A stretch of DNA of 64,000 nt from Streptacidiphilus sp. PB12-B1b. GTDB taxonomy: Bacteria > Actinomycetota > Actinomycetes > Streptomycetales > Streptomycetaceae. The translations under genes were made by a program, and so were the position numbers. Below, in pieces: positions 53,401 through 60,693 of this stretch; within the stretch, counting starts at the first letter, position 1, and every line of letters starts with the position of its first letter. The stretch covers positions 5,518,001 through 5,582,000 of the forward strand of contig NZ_CP048405.1 in NCBI RefSeq assembly GCF_014084125.1. The letters run 5' to 3'. The notes under the pieces are model-generated. The model did no database searches. It was not told the origin of the DNA and saw only the letters and a program-made list of their open reading frames with translations.

Positions 53401-54148
53401 CGGGGTTGTACCGGCTGGTCATCCGCACGGTGCGCATCCTGAAGCCGAACAGGGCACGGGCGGCCGCGGTGAACTTCGCCGACTCGCGTTCCTCCTGCCC
53501 GAGCCCCTTGACGACCCGGACGCCCGCCACGAACTCGTCGACGACACCGGCCAGTTCCCCGGCCGCCTGCTGGGCCTGCCAGGTGGCCGGGTACAGCTTG
53601 CGCTGGGCCGCTCCGCCGTACAGCAGGTAGGCCGGACCGACGACCAGCATCACCAGGAACAGTCGCGGCGAAAGGAACGCCGTGGCCACCAGCGTGCCGG
53701 CGATCAGGAGCAGGTTTCCCATGATGAGCGGAGTGAAGGACAGCAGGCGTTGCATGATCGCCAGGTCGGAGGTGGCCCGGCTGAGCACTTGACCGGTGGC
53801 GATCCCGTCCTGCTTCGCGCCGTCCGTCCGAAGCAGTTTGCGCTGCATCTCGGTACGCAGATCGAACTGGACGCCCAGGGACATGTTGCCGCCGTGGTAT
53901 CGGCGCAGGTAGGTCGCGGCGAAGTTCAGTACCGCCGCGCACCCCAGGGCGACCAGTACGTCCCCGACGGGACGGGCTCCGCCTCGGGCGAAGATCCGGT
54001 CGACCGCGCTGCGTTCGAGCAGTGGGACGGTGATTGCCAGGGCGACCGACAGTAACGAGGCGGCCAGACCGATCAGCACGCTTCCCCGGTAGCGCCAGCA
54101 GTACGACAGCAGCCTGCTGACCCAGTTGTCCCGCTCGGTCCGCCTCAT
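50411..54148 (-). CDS. Fused ABC exporter (TMD-NBD-TMD-NBD)
   Basis: A 1245-residue protein made of two complete ABCB-type half transporters. Half 1: membrane helices from residue ~20, Walker A VGRVGSGKSTAALL, signature LSGGERQRVAIARAL, Walker B ILVLDDAMS. Half 2 (from ~640): membrane helices, Walker A VGASGAGKSSLVKL, signature LSAGQRQLLALARAH, Walker B ILLLDEATAS. In half 1 the catalytic Glu after Walker B is Asp, so one of the two ATP sites is probably weak, as in many heteromeric exporters. No peptidase domain is fused. It likely exports the product of this cluster; it overlaps both neighbours. Confidence 0.92.
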   Translation of the reverse strand: MRRTERDNWVSRLLSYCWRYRGSVLIGLAASLLSVALAITVPLLERSAVDRIFARGGARPVGDVLVALGCAAVLNFAATYLRRYHGGNMSLGVQFDLRTEMQRKLLRTDGAKQDGIATGQVLSRATSDLAIMQRLLSFTPLIMGNLLLIAGTLVATAFLSPRLFLVMLVVGPAYLLYGGAAQRKLYPATWQAQQAAGELAGVVDEFVAGVRVVKGLGQEERESAKFTAAARALFGFRMRTVRMTSRYNPALAVLPNLGLAAVLGLGGYLAMDGSITLGTLLAFVTYLAQLAAPVAMLSQVVVTAPQARAALQRIFDVIDAQPEVVEAPGAVPLPLRSAESAGDPELEFADVRFGYAPGRPVLNGFSLRVAAGETLALVGRVGSGKSTAALLLPRLFEVHGGSVRVRGVDVRELTLSSLRADIGLVPEESFLFSESIRDNIAFGKQGATDDEVIDAARSAGADAFIRGLPDGYETVVGEGGLTLSGGERQRVAIARALIGRPPILVLDDAMSAVDAGTEAQIADSLRGLLADRTVVLIAHRRSTLGLADRIAVLDKGKVVDTGTHDELLARSPLYRLLLSGPGDDVEGIEAGEAEIGTDLDEQSPWERPQTARGSGAGAPRRGRPPTADLLRRVAQLGAPRDVPDTGDDAGRPGSDQVVAPLRMRSLLRPFRMPLALLTVLLVLDTLLAIAFPLFVRSGINQGIARHRGAVLVLLMFAALAAAIAGWAVDVGTTRTAGRVAERLLYRLRTAIFGHVQRLGLDFHEREGTGRLLTRMTADLDVIASFAQSSLIPMAVSGLTVVAAFTVLVVLDPLLSTPLFAALPLAVGATVWFRRRARHVYTATRTKAGEVNASLHQSVRGARLSEAFDRGEHSREQFRVLSNDYRRARLGLQRNIAVYFPFLQFLFDMCAVAAIWLSVGALHHGTLSGGVLLAYLIYLDMLFSPTQQLSQAFDSYQQAVVGVRRISELLCVPESDSSSGEPAREPFRAVRLDLSFTYPGRDREVLSDIRMTVDPGRTLAIVGASGAGKSSLVKLIARFYEPTVGSVLIDGADARTFDVHSYRRRIVTVPQEPFLFTGTVRDTIAYCRPEATDEQVEAAAREVGAHRMIARLPGGYHHPVASRGENLSAGQRQLLALARAHMAEPDILLLDEATASLDTASEAAVTAAMRSVMRDRTTVLVVHRLEVAARADRIVLLNDGRITETGTHDQLMDVDGEYARLWAAQTGAGQHAAATPAQRGEVMDNA

Positions 54149-55803
54149 GCGCGACCCCCGGCACTTGCCGCCATCGGCTCACTCTCCTTGACGTGCAGCT
54201 CCGCGCGGTGCAGGAGCTGCATGAAGACATCGTTCAAACGCGCGTGCGGGTCGGCGTCGGTGCCGACGGCACGATAGGCGATGTACCCATCGGGCCGGAT
54301 GAGCACCGCCCCCTGGTCGCCGACTCCGAAGGTGGTTGCGAAGGCGCCGTCCGGGTCCTGCAGATCGACGCCGATCTGCAGGGCGTTCGCCTCGCCCAGG
54401 CCCAGATCCCGGGTGACGTCACCCATGGCGTCGCGCCACGGGCCGCCGGATTCGGCTGCCAGCAGGGTGTACTGATAATCGATCAGATCATGTGTGGCCA
54501 CGGGACCGGCCGGGCCTCGGAAGACCATGTGCGGTGCGCGCATGCCGGGACGCCCGTCCAGGGAACCCGGCTCCACGGACTCCACCGCCTCAGCCACCGC
54601 TGATTCGTCTCCAGCCTCGTCGACGAAGGTGCCGGCCGGGTACCGGAATCCGAAAACGCAGTTCTGATAGGCCACTTCCGCGGCGACGGACTCGTCCCGG
54701 AGCCCCGGGGCCAGCCGCCGCACGTACAGGGCATGGGCCTGATCGGAGATGAACCGCGCGAACGCGCGCCGCTCCCTGGAGAAGTCGTCGATGGCCCCGG
54801 GACCGGCGACGCCGGTCACGACGTCCGCGAGCCGCCAGGCGAGTTCGGCGCCGTCCTGCAGGGCGGTGTTCCCACCGAAGCCGCCGATCGGCGGGATCAG
54901 GTGCGCCGCGTCGCCGATCATGACGACCCGCCCGGCCCGGAAGTCCACTGCCGTGTCGTCGACCATGTCCCAGCAGGTCACCTCGCAGATCGCGGGGTCG
55001 AGGCTGTCCAGTCCCACCACGTCGCGGACCAACCCGACCACCTCGTCGTGCGACCAGGTGTCACGGGCCTCGACACCGCTGGGGACCTCCATGGAGACGA
55101 CGTAGCGGTTCGGCAGGTCGGTCGAGTGGACGGTGCCCACCCCTCGCGTCGGATGCCTCAGGAAGAACAGGATCTCGTCGGTGCCGATGAGCTCCCTGAG
55201 GTCGGCCGAGAAGACCACGCGAACGTTTTCGGCGATCTTGCCCCGACCGGTGCCCGGGACGTCCACCGCCGACCGCACCGCGCTCTGGTGTCCGTCCGCG
55301 GCCACCAGCCACTCGGCGTGCACCGCACTCGGATAGCCCGACTGGGAGTCACTCAGGTGGACGAGCAACCCGGTACCGTCCTCCTCGAACCCCACAAAGC
55401 CGGTGTTGAACCGGACGTCGACTCCTCGGCTCAGCGCATAGGCGCTCATCATGCATTCGAGCCGTTCCTGCGAGAGCAGCCCCCAGGATGCCGCGGAATA
55501 GCGGGACCAGTCGGGCATCCGGCGCTTCGGCTCAGCCAGTACGCCGCCCAGCACCGTCTCCGCGACACCGCCGTGGCGCCGGGCACCGGGGACAGTGGCC
55601 CTTCGCACGCCCTCGTCCAGGCCGAGGATCCGCAGGACCTCCATCGTCCGGACGTTCTGGACCCTGGCCTTGGGCTGCACCGATGTCGAGGGGTGGCGGT
55701 CCAGCACCAGCGGCCGGAGTCCGCGGTGGGCGAGGAAGGCCGCTGCGGACAGGCCGGCCAGACCTGCGCCGACGATCACGACGTCATGGCGTTCAACGGG
55801 CAT
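54145..55803 (-). CDS. FAD-dependent aromatic hydroxylase-like monooxygenase
   Basis: A 552-residue class A flavin monooxygenase. DVVIVGAGLAGLSAAAFLAH is the FAD GxGxxG motif, VLDRHPSTSVQPKARVQNVR with TMEVLR matches the phenol hydroxylase/PheA-TfdB group, EWLVAADGHQSAVRSAV is the DG motif and GRVVMIGDAAHLIPPIGGFG-G-N the GD motif. A C-terminal thioredoxin-like domain follows (GQAVLIRPDGYIAYR type). These enzymes hydroxylate electron-rich aromatic rings, so a Trp or Tyr in the peptide, or a released aromatic unit, is a reasonable substrate. ATG 55803 with GGTGGAG is chosen over 55821. Confidence 0.88.
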   Translation of the reverse strand: MPVERHDVVIVGAGLAGLSAAAFLAHRGLRPLVLDRHPSTSVQPKARVQNVRTMEVLRILGLDEGVRRATVPGARRHGGVAETVLGGVLAEPKRRMPDWSRYSAASWGLLSQERLECMMSAYALSRGVDVRFNTGFVGFEEDGTGLLVHLSDSQSGYPSAVHAEWLVAADGHQSAVRSAVDVPGTGRGKIAENVRVVFSADLRELIGTDEILFFLRHPTRGVGTVHSTDLPNRYVVSMEVPSGVEARDTWSHDEVVGLVRDVVGLDSLDPAICEVTCWDMVDDTAVDFRAGRVVMIGDAAHLIPPIGGFGGNTALQDGAELAWRLADVVTGVAGPGAIDDFSRERRAFARFISDQAHALYVRRLAPGLRDESVAAEVAYQNCVFGFRYPAGTFVDEAGDESAVAEAVESVEPGSLDGRPGMRAPHMVFRGPAGPVATHDLIDYQYTLLAAESGGPWRDAMGDVTRDLGLGEANALQIGVDLQDPDGAFATTFGVGDQGAVLIRPDGYIAYRAVGTDADPHARLNDVFMQLLHRAELHVKESEPMAASAGGRA

Positions 55804-56830
55804 GCTCCACCCCTTCTCCACCGCTGCAGGCGCGCGACAGCGCTTGCAGCGTCTGCTCGTTGACAGTCAGGCGCACCAGACGGGCGTCCTCGAAACGCGC
55901 ATGGGCGCAGTCCCGGACAACATCGACGGCGGCGTCGAAACCGTACGCGGCCGGGACGATGAAACTCACGAAGTTGGCCGTCTGCGGCAACAACTGCACC
56001 TGGGGCAGGAGCCCGGCCACCAGGGCCGCGGCACGGGTGCGGTAGCAGCGGACGGCATCGAGCAGCGCTGTACGGGCCCAGGTCCAGTTCTCAGCGAACA
56101 GGGTCTGAACCACAGCCAGTTGGAAGTAGTCCAGCGCATAGGTGTCCATCAGCGTCCTGAGCTGCCGGATCCGGGCAGGCTCGGCGACCAGCGCACCCAG
56201 CCGTGCACCGGCCAGGCCGAAGGCCTTGGACAGGCTCAGGCAACCGACCAGGCCCGTTTCGAGCAACCCGGCCAGCTGCGGCAGCAGCGGCACGGGGGCG
56301 AAGGGGTCGTAGGTCAGGTCGACGACGCAGCCTCCGTCCCGCGCACAGATACGTGCCAGGGCATCCAGGGGGACGACATGGCCTGTCGGGTTGTTCGGCG
56401 AACAGACCAGGCGGGTCCACGGGCGGTCGTCGGCCTGCGACGCGCTTTCGGCGCCGTCCTCGACGGCGTAGGTACGGTGCGGCAGGCCGAGGCTGTCGGC
56501 GAGCAGCGGGTAGATGAAGTAGCCGGGCTCTGGCAGCAGGATGCCGTGCCCGGCCAGCGCCTCGCTCTGGAAGACGATTCTGAGCGCCTCCTTGCAGCCC
56601 CGTGTCAGCAGCACGCACTCGGGCGAGAGCGAGAACGCCTCGGCGACCACGGCGGTGGTCGCGGTCTGCTCCCGTGGGGGATAGCGGTGCCAGTCGCTTC
56701 GCGCCACCCTGTGGAGGACCTCCTGCTTGAACCCTTCAGGGAAATCGAACGGGGCCTCGGTCAGGTCCTTGCCTGCGGGCGGTCGCGTGAACGGTATCCC
56801 GGCGACCTCTCGGCGGTCGTCCTGCTTCAT
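55793..56830 (-). CDS. Class I/II aminotransferase (HisC-like)
   Basis: A 345-residue fold-type I aminotransferase. Conserved parts: LLTRGCKEALRIVFQSEA, LPEPGYFIYPLLADSLGLP, RLVCSPNNPTGHVVP (Asn of the PLP pocket), VVDLTYDPFAP (Asp/Tyr) and LSLSKAFGLAGARLGALVA (PLP lysine). It resembles histidinol-phosphate aminotransferases and may convert an amino acid to a keto acid or the reverse for this pathway. It starts inside the end of the small D-x-x-W-H gene (ATGA) and overlaps the monooxygenase by 11 bases. Confidence 0.85.
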   Translation of the reverse strand: MKQDDRREVAGIPFTRPPAGKDLTEAPFDFPEGFKQEVLHRVARSDWHRYPPREQTATTAVVAEAFSLSPECVLLTRGCKEALRIVFQSEALAGHGILLPEPGYFIYPLLADSLGLPHRTYAVEDGAESASQADDRPWTRLVCSPNNPTGHVVPLDALARICARDGGCVVDLTYDPFAPVPLLPQLAGLLETGLVGCLSLSKAFGLAGARLGALVAEPARIRQLRTLMDTYALDYFQLAVVQTLFAENWTWARTALLDAVRCYRTRAAALVAGLLPQVQLLPQTANFVSFIVPAAYGFDAAVDVVRDCAHARFEDARLVRLTVNEQTLQALSRACSGGEGVEHAR

Positions 56831-57303
56831 GCAGCGGTCTCGGCTGCACGTGCGCCGATCTCGTTCAACTGCTGCAGGCCGAGGCCGAGACTGTCGGTGA
56901 GGTACGCGCAGAACGACCAGTACTTGGCCCGCTCGGGAGTGAACGGGCCGAAGCGCGACACATAGGCGGGAATCCAGCTGAGGAACTCGTCGACGATCTC
57001 TCCCTCGCTGCGCTCGGCGGCGTAGTCCGTGAAGGCGAGGCTCTGGTGGTGGATGAACTTCCTGCCGGGGAGCGAGTCGCAGAGCTCGGCATACTCCATC
57101 GTCTGGAGGATCAGCTCGTGCCAGACTTCATCGACCTCCGAGGTGAGCGGAATGAAACCGCGGCTGCGCCCGGACATGATGAGGAGGAACTTCAGACATT
57201 CCTCCGTCTGCACAGCCAACTCGTCGTCCGAGCGGTCGGACAGATTCGCCCGCAGGGTCGCAACGACTTGGGGTTGCAGATAGTCCTCGATCTTGATGAC
57301 CAT
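56827..57303 (-). CDS. Small D-x-x-W-H protein (GRDP/DUF1399-like), RiPP-associated
   Basis: A 158-residue protein with no signal peptide. The centre reads GFIPLTSEVDEVWHELILQT followed by YAELCDSLPGRKFIHHQSLA: the D-x-x-W-H-x-x-I/M-L-x-T-x-x-Y-x-x-[FL]-C pattern resembles the plant/bacterial glycine-rich domain protein (GRDP, DUF1399) module. No enzymatic function is known to me for such short versions. It is the first gene after the precursor peptide, where leader-binding or chaperone proteins often lie. GAAGGA precedes ATG 57303. Role unknown; peptide handling is a guess from position. Confidence 0.7.
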   Translation of the reverse strand: MVIKIEDYLQPQVVATLRANLSDRSDDELAVQTEECLKFLLIMSGRSRGFIPLTSEVDEVWHELILQTMEYAELCDSLPGRKFIHHQSLAFTDYAAERSEGEIVDEFLSWIPAYVSRFGPFTPERAKYWSFCAYLTDSLGLGLQQLNEIGARAAETAA

Positions 57304-57351
57304 ATTCCTTCGAGATTCTCGTCCAGGTCCTTCTTGCGGCCATGGGGGCGG

Positions 57352-57392
57352 GCACCGGCTGCGTTCGCCGCGAGGCGGGACGCAACCGGTGC
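57352..57392 (-). terminator. Imperfect hairpin between precursor and biosynthetic genes
   Basis: Bases 57352-57366 and 57378-57392 form a 15-base stem with two mismatches around an 11-base loop. It starts 23 bases after the peptide stop codon on the transcribed strand. A leaky terminator here would raise the ratio of precursor to enzyme mRNA. Confidence 0.6.
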
Positions 57393-57414
57393 CGTCAGTG
57401 CTGGTGTCGACGCG

Positions 57415-57579
57415 TCAGGACGCAGCGCTCCAGCAGTTGCGGGCGAACAGCTCGAATTCCTCCGTGCCCTGGGCCAGGATCCACGCCTTGAGTTCCTCGA
57501 GGGTCATCCTGGCCTCGGGGGCCGACGCCAGGTCGGCCGTCTCGGCGACCTGGTCCGTCTGAACTGTCTGGACTGTCAT
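57415..57579 (-). CDS. Candidate RiPP precursor peptide with Cys-Trp core
   Basis: A 54-residue peptide with an excellent ribosome site (GGAGG, five bases before ATG 57579). Residues 1-24 are Gln/Thr/Ala-rich (MTVQTVQTDQVAETADLASA); 25-47 can form an acidic amphipathic helix (MTLEELKAWILAQGTEEFEL-FAR) like a leader recognition helix; the end is NCWSAAS (residues 48-54), with Cys49 and Trp50. Small size, leader-like helix, a compact Cys/Trp tail and surrounding modification, export and protease genes support a RiPP precursor. I know no characterised family with this tail. It lies 49 bases after the PLP-fold gene. Confidence 0.75.
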   Translation of the reverse strand: MTVQTVQTDQVAETADLASAPEARMTLEELKAWILAQGTEEFELFARNCWSAAS

Positions 57580-57628
57580 GGTTCCTCCATTCAATGATGC
57601 ATGACATGAACGTGACTGCACTTTTACG

Positions 57629-59101
57629 CTACTCCGTTTTTCCGGAATGGCAATAACTAGTTTCCACACCAATATTGCCCGCACGGATACCTGGATGCGC
57701 GCGACGGAGCGCTGCGAAATCACGAAAGGCAGCAAGGCGACCAAAAAGGGCGAACAAGGCTTCCGCGGAAGGGCCCGACCGGGCTCCCATTGCGACTTTG
57801 AACAGCCCACCGCGCTCCCCCTTCGGGAGAATCACCTCCCACCGGTGCGCGCGGAATCCGAAGCTCGCACCCCGGACCATGGGCAGGCGTTCGCGGTCGA
57901 CCAGATCGCGGACGACACCGAGCAGGAAGGCGTGGTTCGTCGGGCTGTCCTCCGCGAGCCGGCACATGACGAACGGCGCGTCGCGCAGTGATCCCTTCGC
58001 TGCCAGACTCGGGTGTCCGACCCGGGCGAAGACGCCTCCGCCTCCGTCGGCGATCACCGACGCGAGCCTCCGGTTGTTGACGAAGACCTTGTCCGAGTGC
58101 CGCCGCGTCCACTGGGGATCAAAGACAAACGCGTGGTCGAGTACCGCGAGCGCATCCATCGACAGTCCTGATCCGCTGACCGACCGGGCCACGCGCAAGT
58201 ACTGGCCGAACAGTCCAGCCGGCAACGAAGCCCGCTCCTCGTGGCGGCTGTAGACCGAGGCGAGGCCGACGTTGGCGAGTTCCAGCCCCTGCTGGTCGAA
58301 CTTGAGACCGGACCGCAGTTCCACAACAACCAGCGGCCGGTCGTCCGCCACGGCTTCGAGGAAGTCGGCCGTCGACCAGCTGCAGGAGGAGAGCGTGGTG
58401 TCGAGGAGGATCGCCCGGGTCGTGCCGTCAGGCCGACTGCGCCACGCACGGGCGAAGGAAGCGAGGTCCATGGGCGTCAGGTCCCAGTCGTAACGGACCG
58501 GTTCGATGTACAGGACTTCGTGCTCCCCGCCGGCCGCGGCCAGGTACAGATCGGGAGTCTTCTTCGGGACGAACGCCTCACCCCGGCTCAACTCCAGCAG
58601 GATGTCGGTCTCGTAGTAGGCCGCCCATACGCCGATCCGTAACGGCGCCACGGCAGTCGGGCGGGTGATGGCGCGATAGCACTGCAGGGTCGCGGATATG
58701 GCGGCCATCCCGCTGCTGAAGGCGACATGGTCCGCGCTCCAGCCGACGGGCACCGGAGCCGACGCGCCTATGCGCGCCTCCAGACCAGTGGCGAGGGCAC
58801 CGCGTTCGTAGATGTACCCGACTCCCTCCCCGGACGGGAGCAGACGGTCAGGCCCGTAGCCGGGAGATCGGAAGTGCGGGTCCGCGAAGCGGTGTGCTCG
58901 TCGCAGCAGAGCCGAGCGCAGAGTGACCGAGATGGCGTCCAGCTCCCGCTCGGTGCCGACGGAACCGAGGTCCGGACGTTGCGCGACGGCCCGAGCGGCA
59001 GAGGCCAGACGCCGGAAGGCGGATTCATCGGAGGCGGACTCGGCGAGTTCCGCGAGAACCTCGGCCTCGTCTCGACAACCACAAACCGCTCCGGCTAACA
59101 T
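57629..59101 (-). CDS. PLP-fold protein related to Cys/Met-metabolism enzymes, divergent
   Basis: A 490-residue protein. GWSADHVAFSSGMAAISATL resembles the SGMAAIS cofactor-loop of cystathionine gamma-synthase-type PLP enzymes, and APLRIGVWAAYYETDILLEL and TRAILLDTTLSSCSWSTADF follow the large-domain pattern. The usual S-x-T-K-Y lysine motif is not seen; a Lys in VELRSGLKFDQQGLELANV is the best candidate. Function is unknown; beta- or gamma-elimination or replacement on a Cys/Ser side chain is an attractive guess because the peptide downstream carries Cys. ATG 59101 after GGGGGAGAAGA is chosen over an in-frame ATG at 59200 that would overlap the divergent tldD-like gene. Confidence 0.65.
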   Translation of the reverse strand: MLAGAVCGCRDEAEVLAELAESASDESAFRRLASAARAVAQRPDLGSVGTERELDAISVTLRSALLRRAHRFADPHFRSPGYGPDRLLPSGEGVGYIYERGALATGLEARIGASAPVPVGWSADHVAFSSGMAAISATLQCYRAITRPTAVAPLRIGVWAAYYETDILLELSRGEAFVPKKTPDLYLAAAGGEHEVLYIEPVRYDWDLTPMDLASFARAWRSRPDGTTRAILLDTTLSSCSWSTADFLEAVADDRPLVVVELRSGLKFDQQGLELANVGLASVYSRHEERASLPAGLFGQYLRVARSVSGSGLSMDALAVLDHAFVFDPQWTRRHSDKVFVNNRRLASVIADGGGGVFARVGHPSLAAKGSLRDAPFVMCRLAEDSPTNHAFLLGVVRDLVDRERLPMVRGASFGFRAHRWEVILPKGERGGLFKVAMGARSGPSAEALFALFGRLAAFRDFAALRRAHPGIRAGNIGVETSYCHSGKTE

Positions 59102-59181
59102 TCTTCTCCCCCGAGAGGCCGACTGAAGGATCCGGCAGTCATTATTACCACACGAATGAGTTGTCGTGGTAGCTTTCGCGG
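59102..59181. promoter_or_regulatory. Divergent control region
   Basis: This 80-base gap separates the PLP-fold gene (minus) from the TldD-like gene (plus) and is locally AT-rich (CATTATTACCACACGAATGA). It must drive both arms of the cluster. No confident -35/-10 pair is seen, and the TldD-like ATG has no ribosome site, so a leaderless transcript is possible. Confidence 0.45.
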
Positions 59182-60693
59182 ATGGTAGAAATCGACCCAT
59201 ACTTCACAGCCTTACCTCTCGAGCGGATAGCCGACGCAGCCCTCTCTCGCGCCCGAGAACTCGGCGCCGACCACGCTGACGTGCGCGTCGAGCGGATCCG
59301 CAGCCAACGACTGAGGCTGCACGACGCCAAGTTGAGGACTTCGCATGAAAATGATGCGACCGGCCTCGCCGTACGCGTCGTCAAGAGCGGTATGTGGGGA
59401 TTCGCCTCCGAAGTCGGAATGACCCCGGAAGCGGCGCGGACAGCCGCCGAGCGTGCCGTCCGAATTGCGACCTTCTGCGCGCAAATCAATGCCATTCCGG
59501 TCGAACTGGCAGAAGAGCCCTGCCATGGCACACGCACCTGGATTTCCGCCTTTGAGCGTGATCCCTTCCATGTCCCCACCGCCGACAAGCTGGAGCTCCT
59601 GTCCGACTGGAGCCGGCGCCTGCTCGCAGACCGGCGGATCGCTCACGCCGACGCCTCGGTCCACCAGGTGAAGGAGAACAAGTTCTATGCGGACTCCGGG
59701 GGCACCACCACGATCCAGGAGCGGGTCCGCATCGCACCGGTCGCCCGGGTGTACGGCTCCGCCCACGGACGCACCGACACGATGCGCACCCTGGCGCCCC
59801 CGACCGGCCGCGGCTATGAGTACCTCACCGGCAGCGGCTGGGACTTCGATGCCGAACTCGACGCACTTCCCGACCTGCTCACCGACAAGCTCGGCGCACC
59901 GTCCGTCGAACCGGGCCGCTACGACCTGGTGGTCGACCCGTCGAACCTCTGGCTGACCATCCACGAATCGGTTGGCCACGCCACCGAACTCGACCGCGCA
60001 CTGGGCTACGAGGCCGCCTACGCCGGCACGACGTTCGCCACCGTCGACACGCTCGGCAGCCTGCGCTACGGCTCGGACGCCATGAACGTCACCGGCGACC
60101 GGACCACAGAACACGGACTGTCCACGATCGGCTTCGACGACGAGGGAGTGTCCGCACAGAGCTTCGACATCGTCTCCCAGGGCCGGTTCGTCGGCTATCA
60201 GCGCGATCGCCGCACGACCGCGGCAACAGCCGACCGGCACGGCACCACCCGGTCCAACGGATGCTCATACGCCGACTCGCCGTCCTCCGCCCCCATCCAG
60301 CGGATGGCGAACGTCTCCCTGCAGCCCGCCCCAGGCGGGCCGTCGACCGAAGAGCTCATCGCCTCCGTCGACCACGGCATCTACGTGGTCGGTGACCGGA
60401 GTTGGTCGATCGACATGCAGCGCCACAACTTCCAGTTCACCGGCCAACGCTTCTTCCGGATCGAACGCGGCACCTTGGTCGGCCAACTCCGGGACGTCGC
60501 CTACCAAGCCGTCACCACGGAGTTCTGGAACTCCATGACGGCTGTCGGCGGCCCGCAGACCTATCGGCTTGGCGGCCTGTTCCACTGTGGCAAGGGTCAG
60601 CCAGGGCAGGGAGCGCCCGCCTCGCACGGATGCCCGGCAGCCCTGTTCGAAAACGTCAACGTCCTCAACACGCGCCGGGAGGCGGCACTGTGA
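59182..60693 (+). CDS. TldD-like metallopeptidase subunit
   Basis: A 503-residue member of the TldD/PmbA family. TIHESVGHATELDRALGYEA-A-Y-A-G contains the H-E-x-x-x-H zinc motif (H261, E262, H266), and the end has the conserved FHCGKGQPGQGAPASHGCPA zinc-ligand Cys region. TldD is the catalytic partner of TldE; the pair trims leader peptides (for example in microcin B17 maturation) by threading unfolded peptide into the cavity. It is coupled to the TldE-like gene by a GTGA overlap and divergent from the precursor operon, pointing to leader removal or stepwise degradation of the modified peptide. Confidence 0.92.
   Translation: MVEIDPYFTALPLERIADAALSRARELGADHADVRVERIRSQRLRLHDAKLRTSHENDATGLAVRVVKSGMWGFASEVGMTPEAARTAAERAVRIATFCAQINAIPVELAEEPCHGTRTWISAFERDPFHVPTADKLELLSDWSRRLLADRRIAHADASVHQVKENKFYADSGGTTTIQERVRIAPVARVYGSAHGRTDTMRTLAPPTGRGYEYLTGSGWDFDAELDALPDLLTDKLGAPSVEPGRYDLVVDPSNLWLTIHESVGHATELDRALGYEAAYAGTTFATVDTLGSLRYGSDAMNVTGDRTTEHGLSTIGFDDEGVSAQSFDIVSQGRFVGYQRDRRTTAATADRHGTTRSNGCSYADSPSSAPIQRMANVSLQPAPGGPSTEELIASVDHGIYVVGDRSWSIDMQRHNFQFTGQRFFRIERGTLVGQLRDVAYQAVTTEFWNSMTAVGGPQTYRLGGLFHCGKGQPGQGAPASHGCPAALFENVNVLNTRREAAL

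Noticed and set aside
57395-57607. Alternative peptide frame over the same DNA as the 54-residue precursor
   Set aside because: It has no ribosome site and an Arg/Gly-rich product, while the chosen frame has GGAGG and sensible composition.
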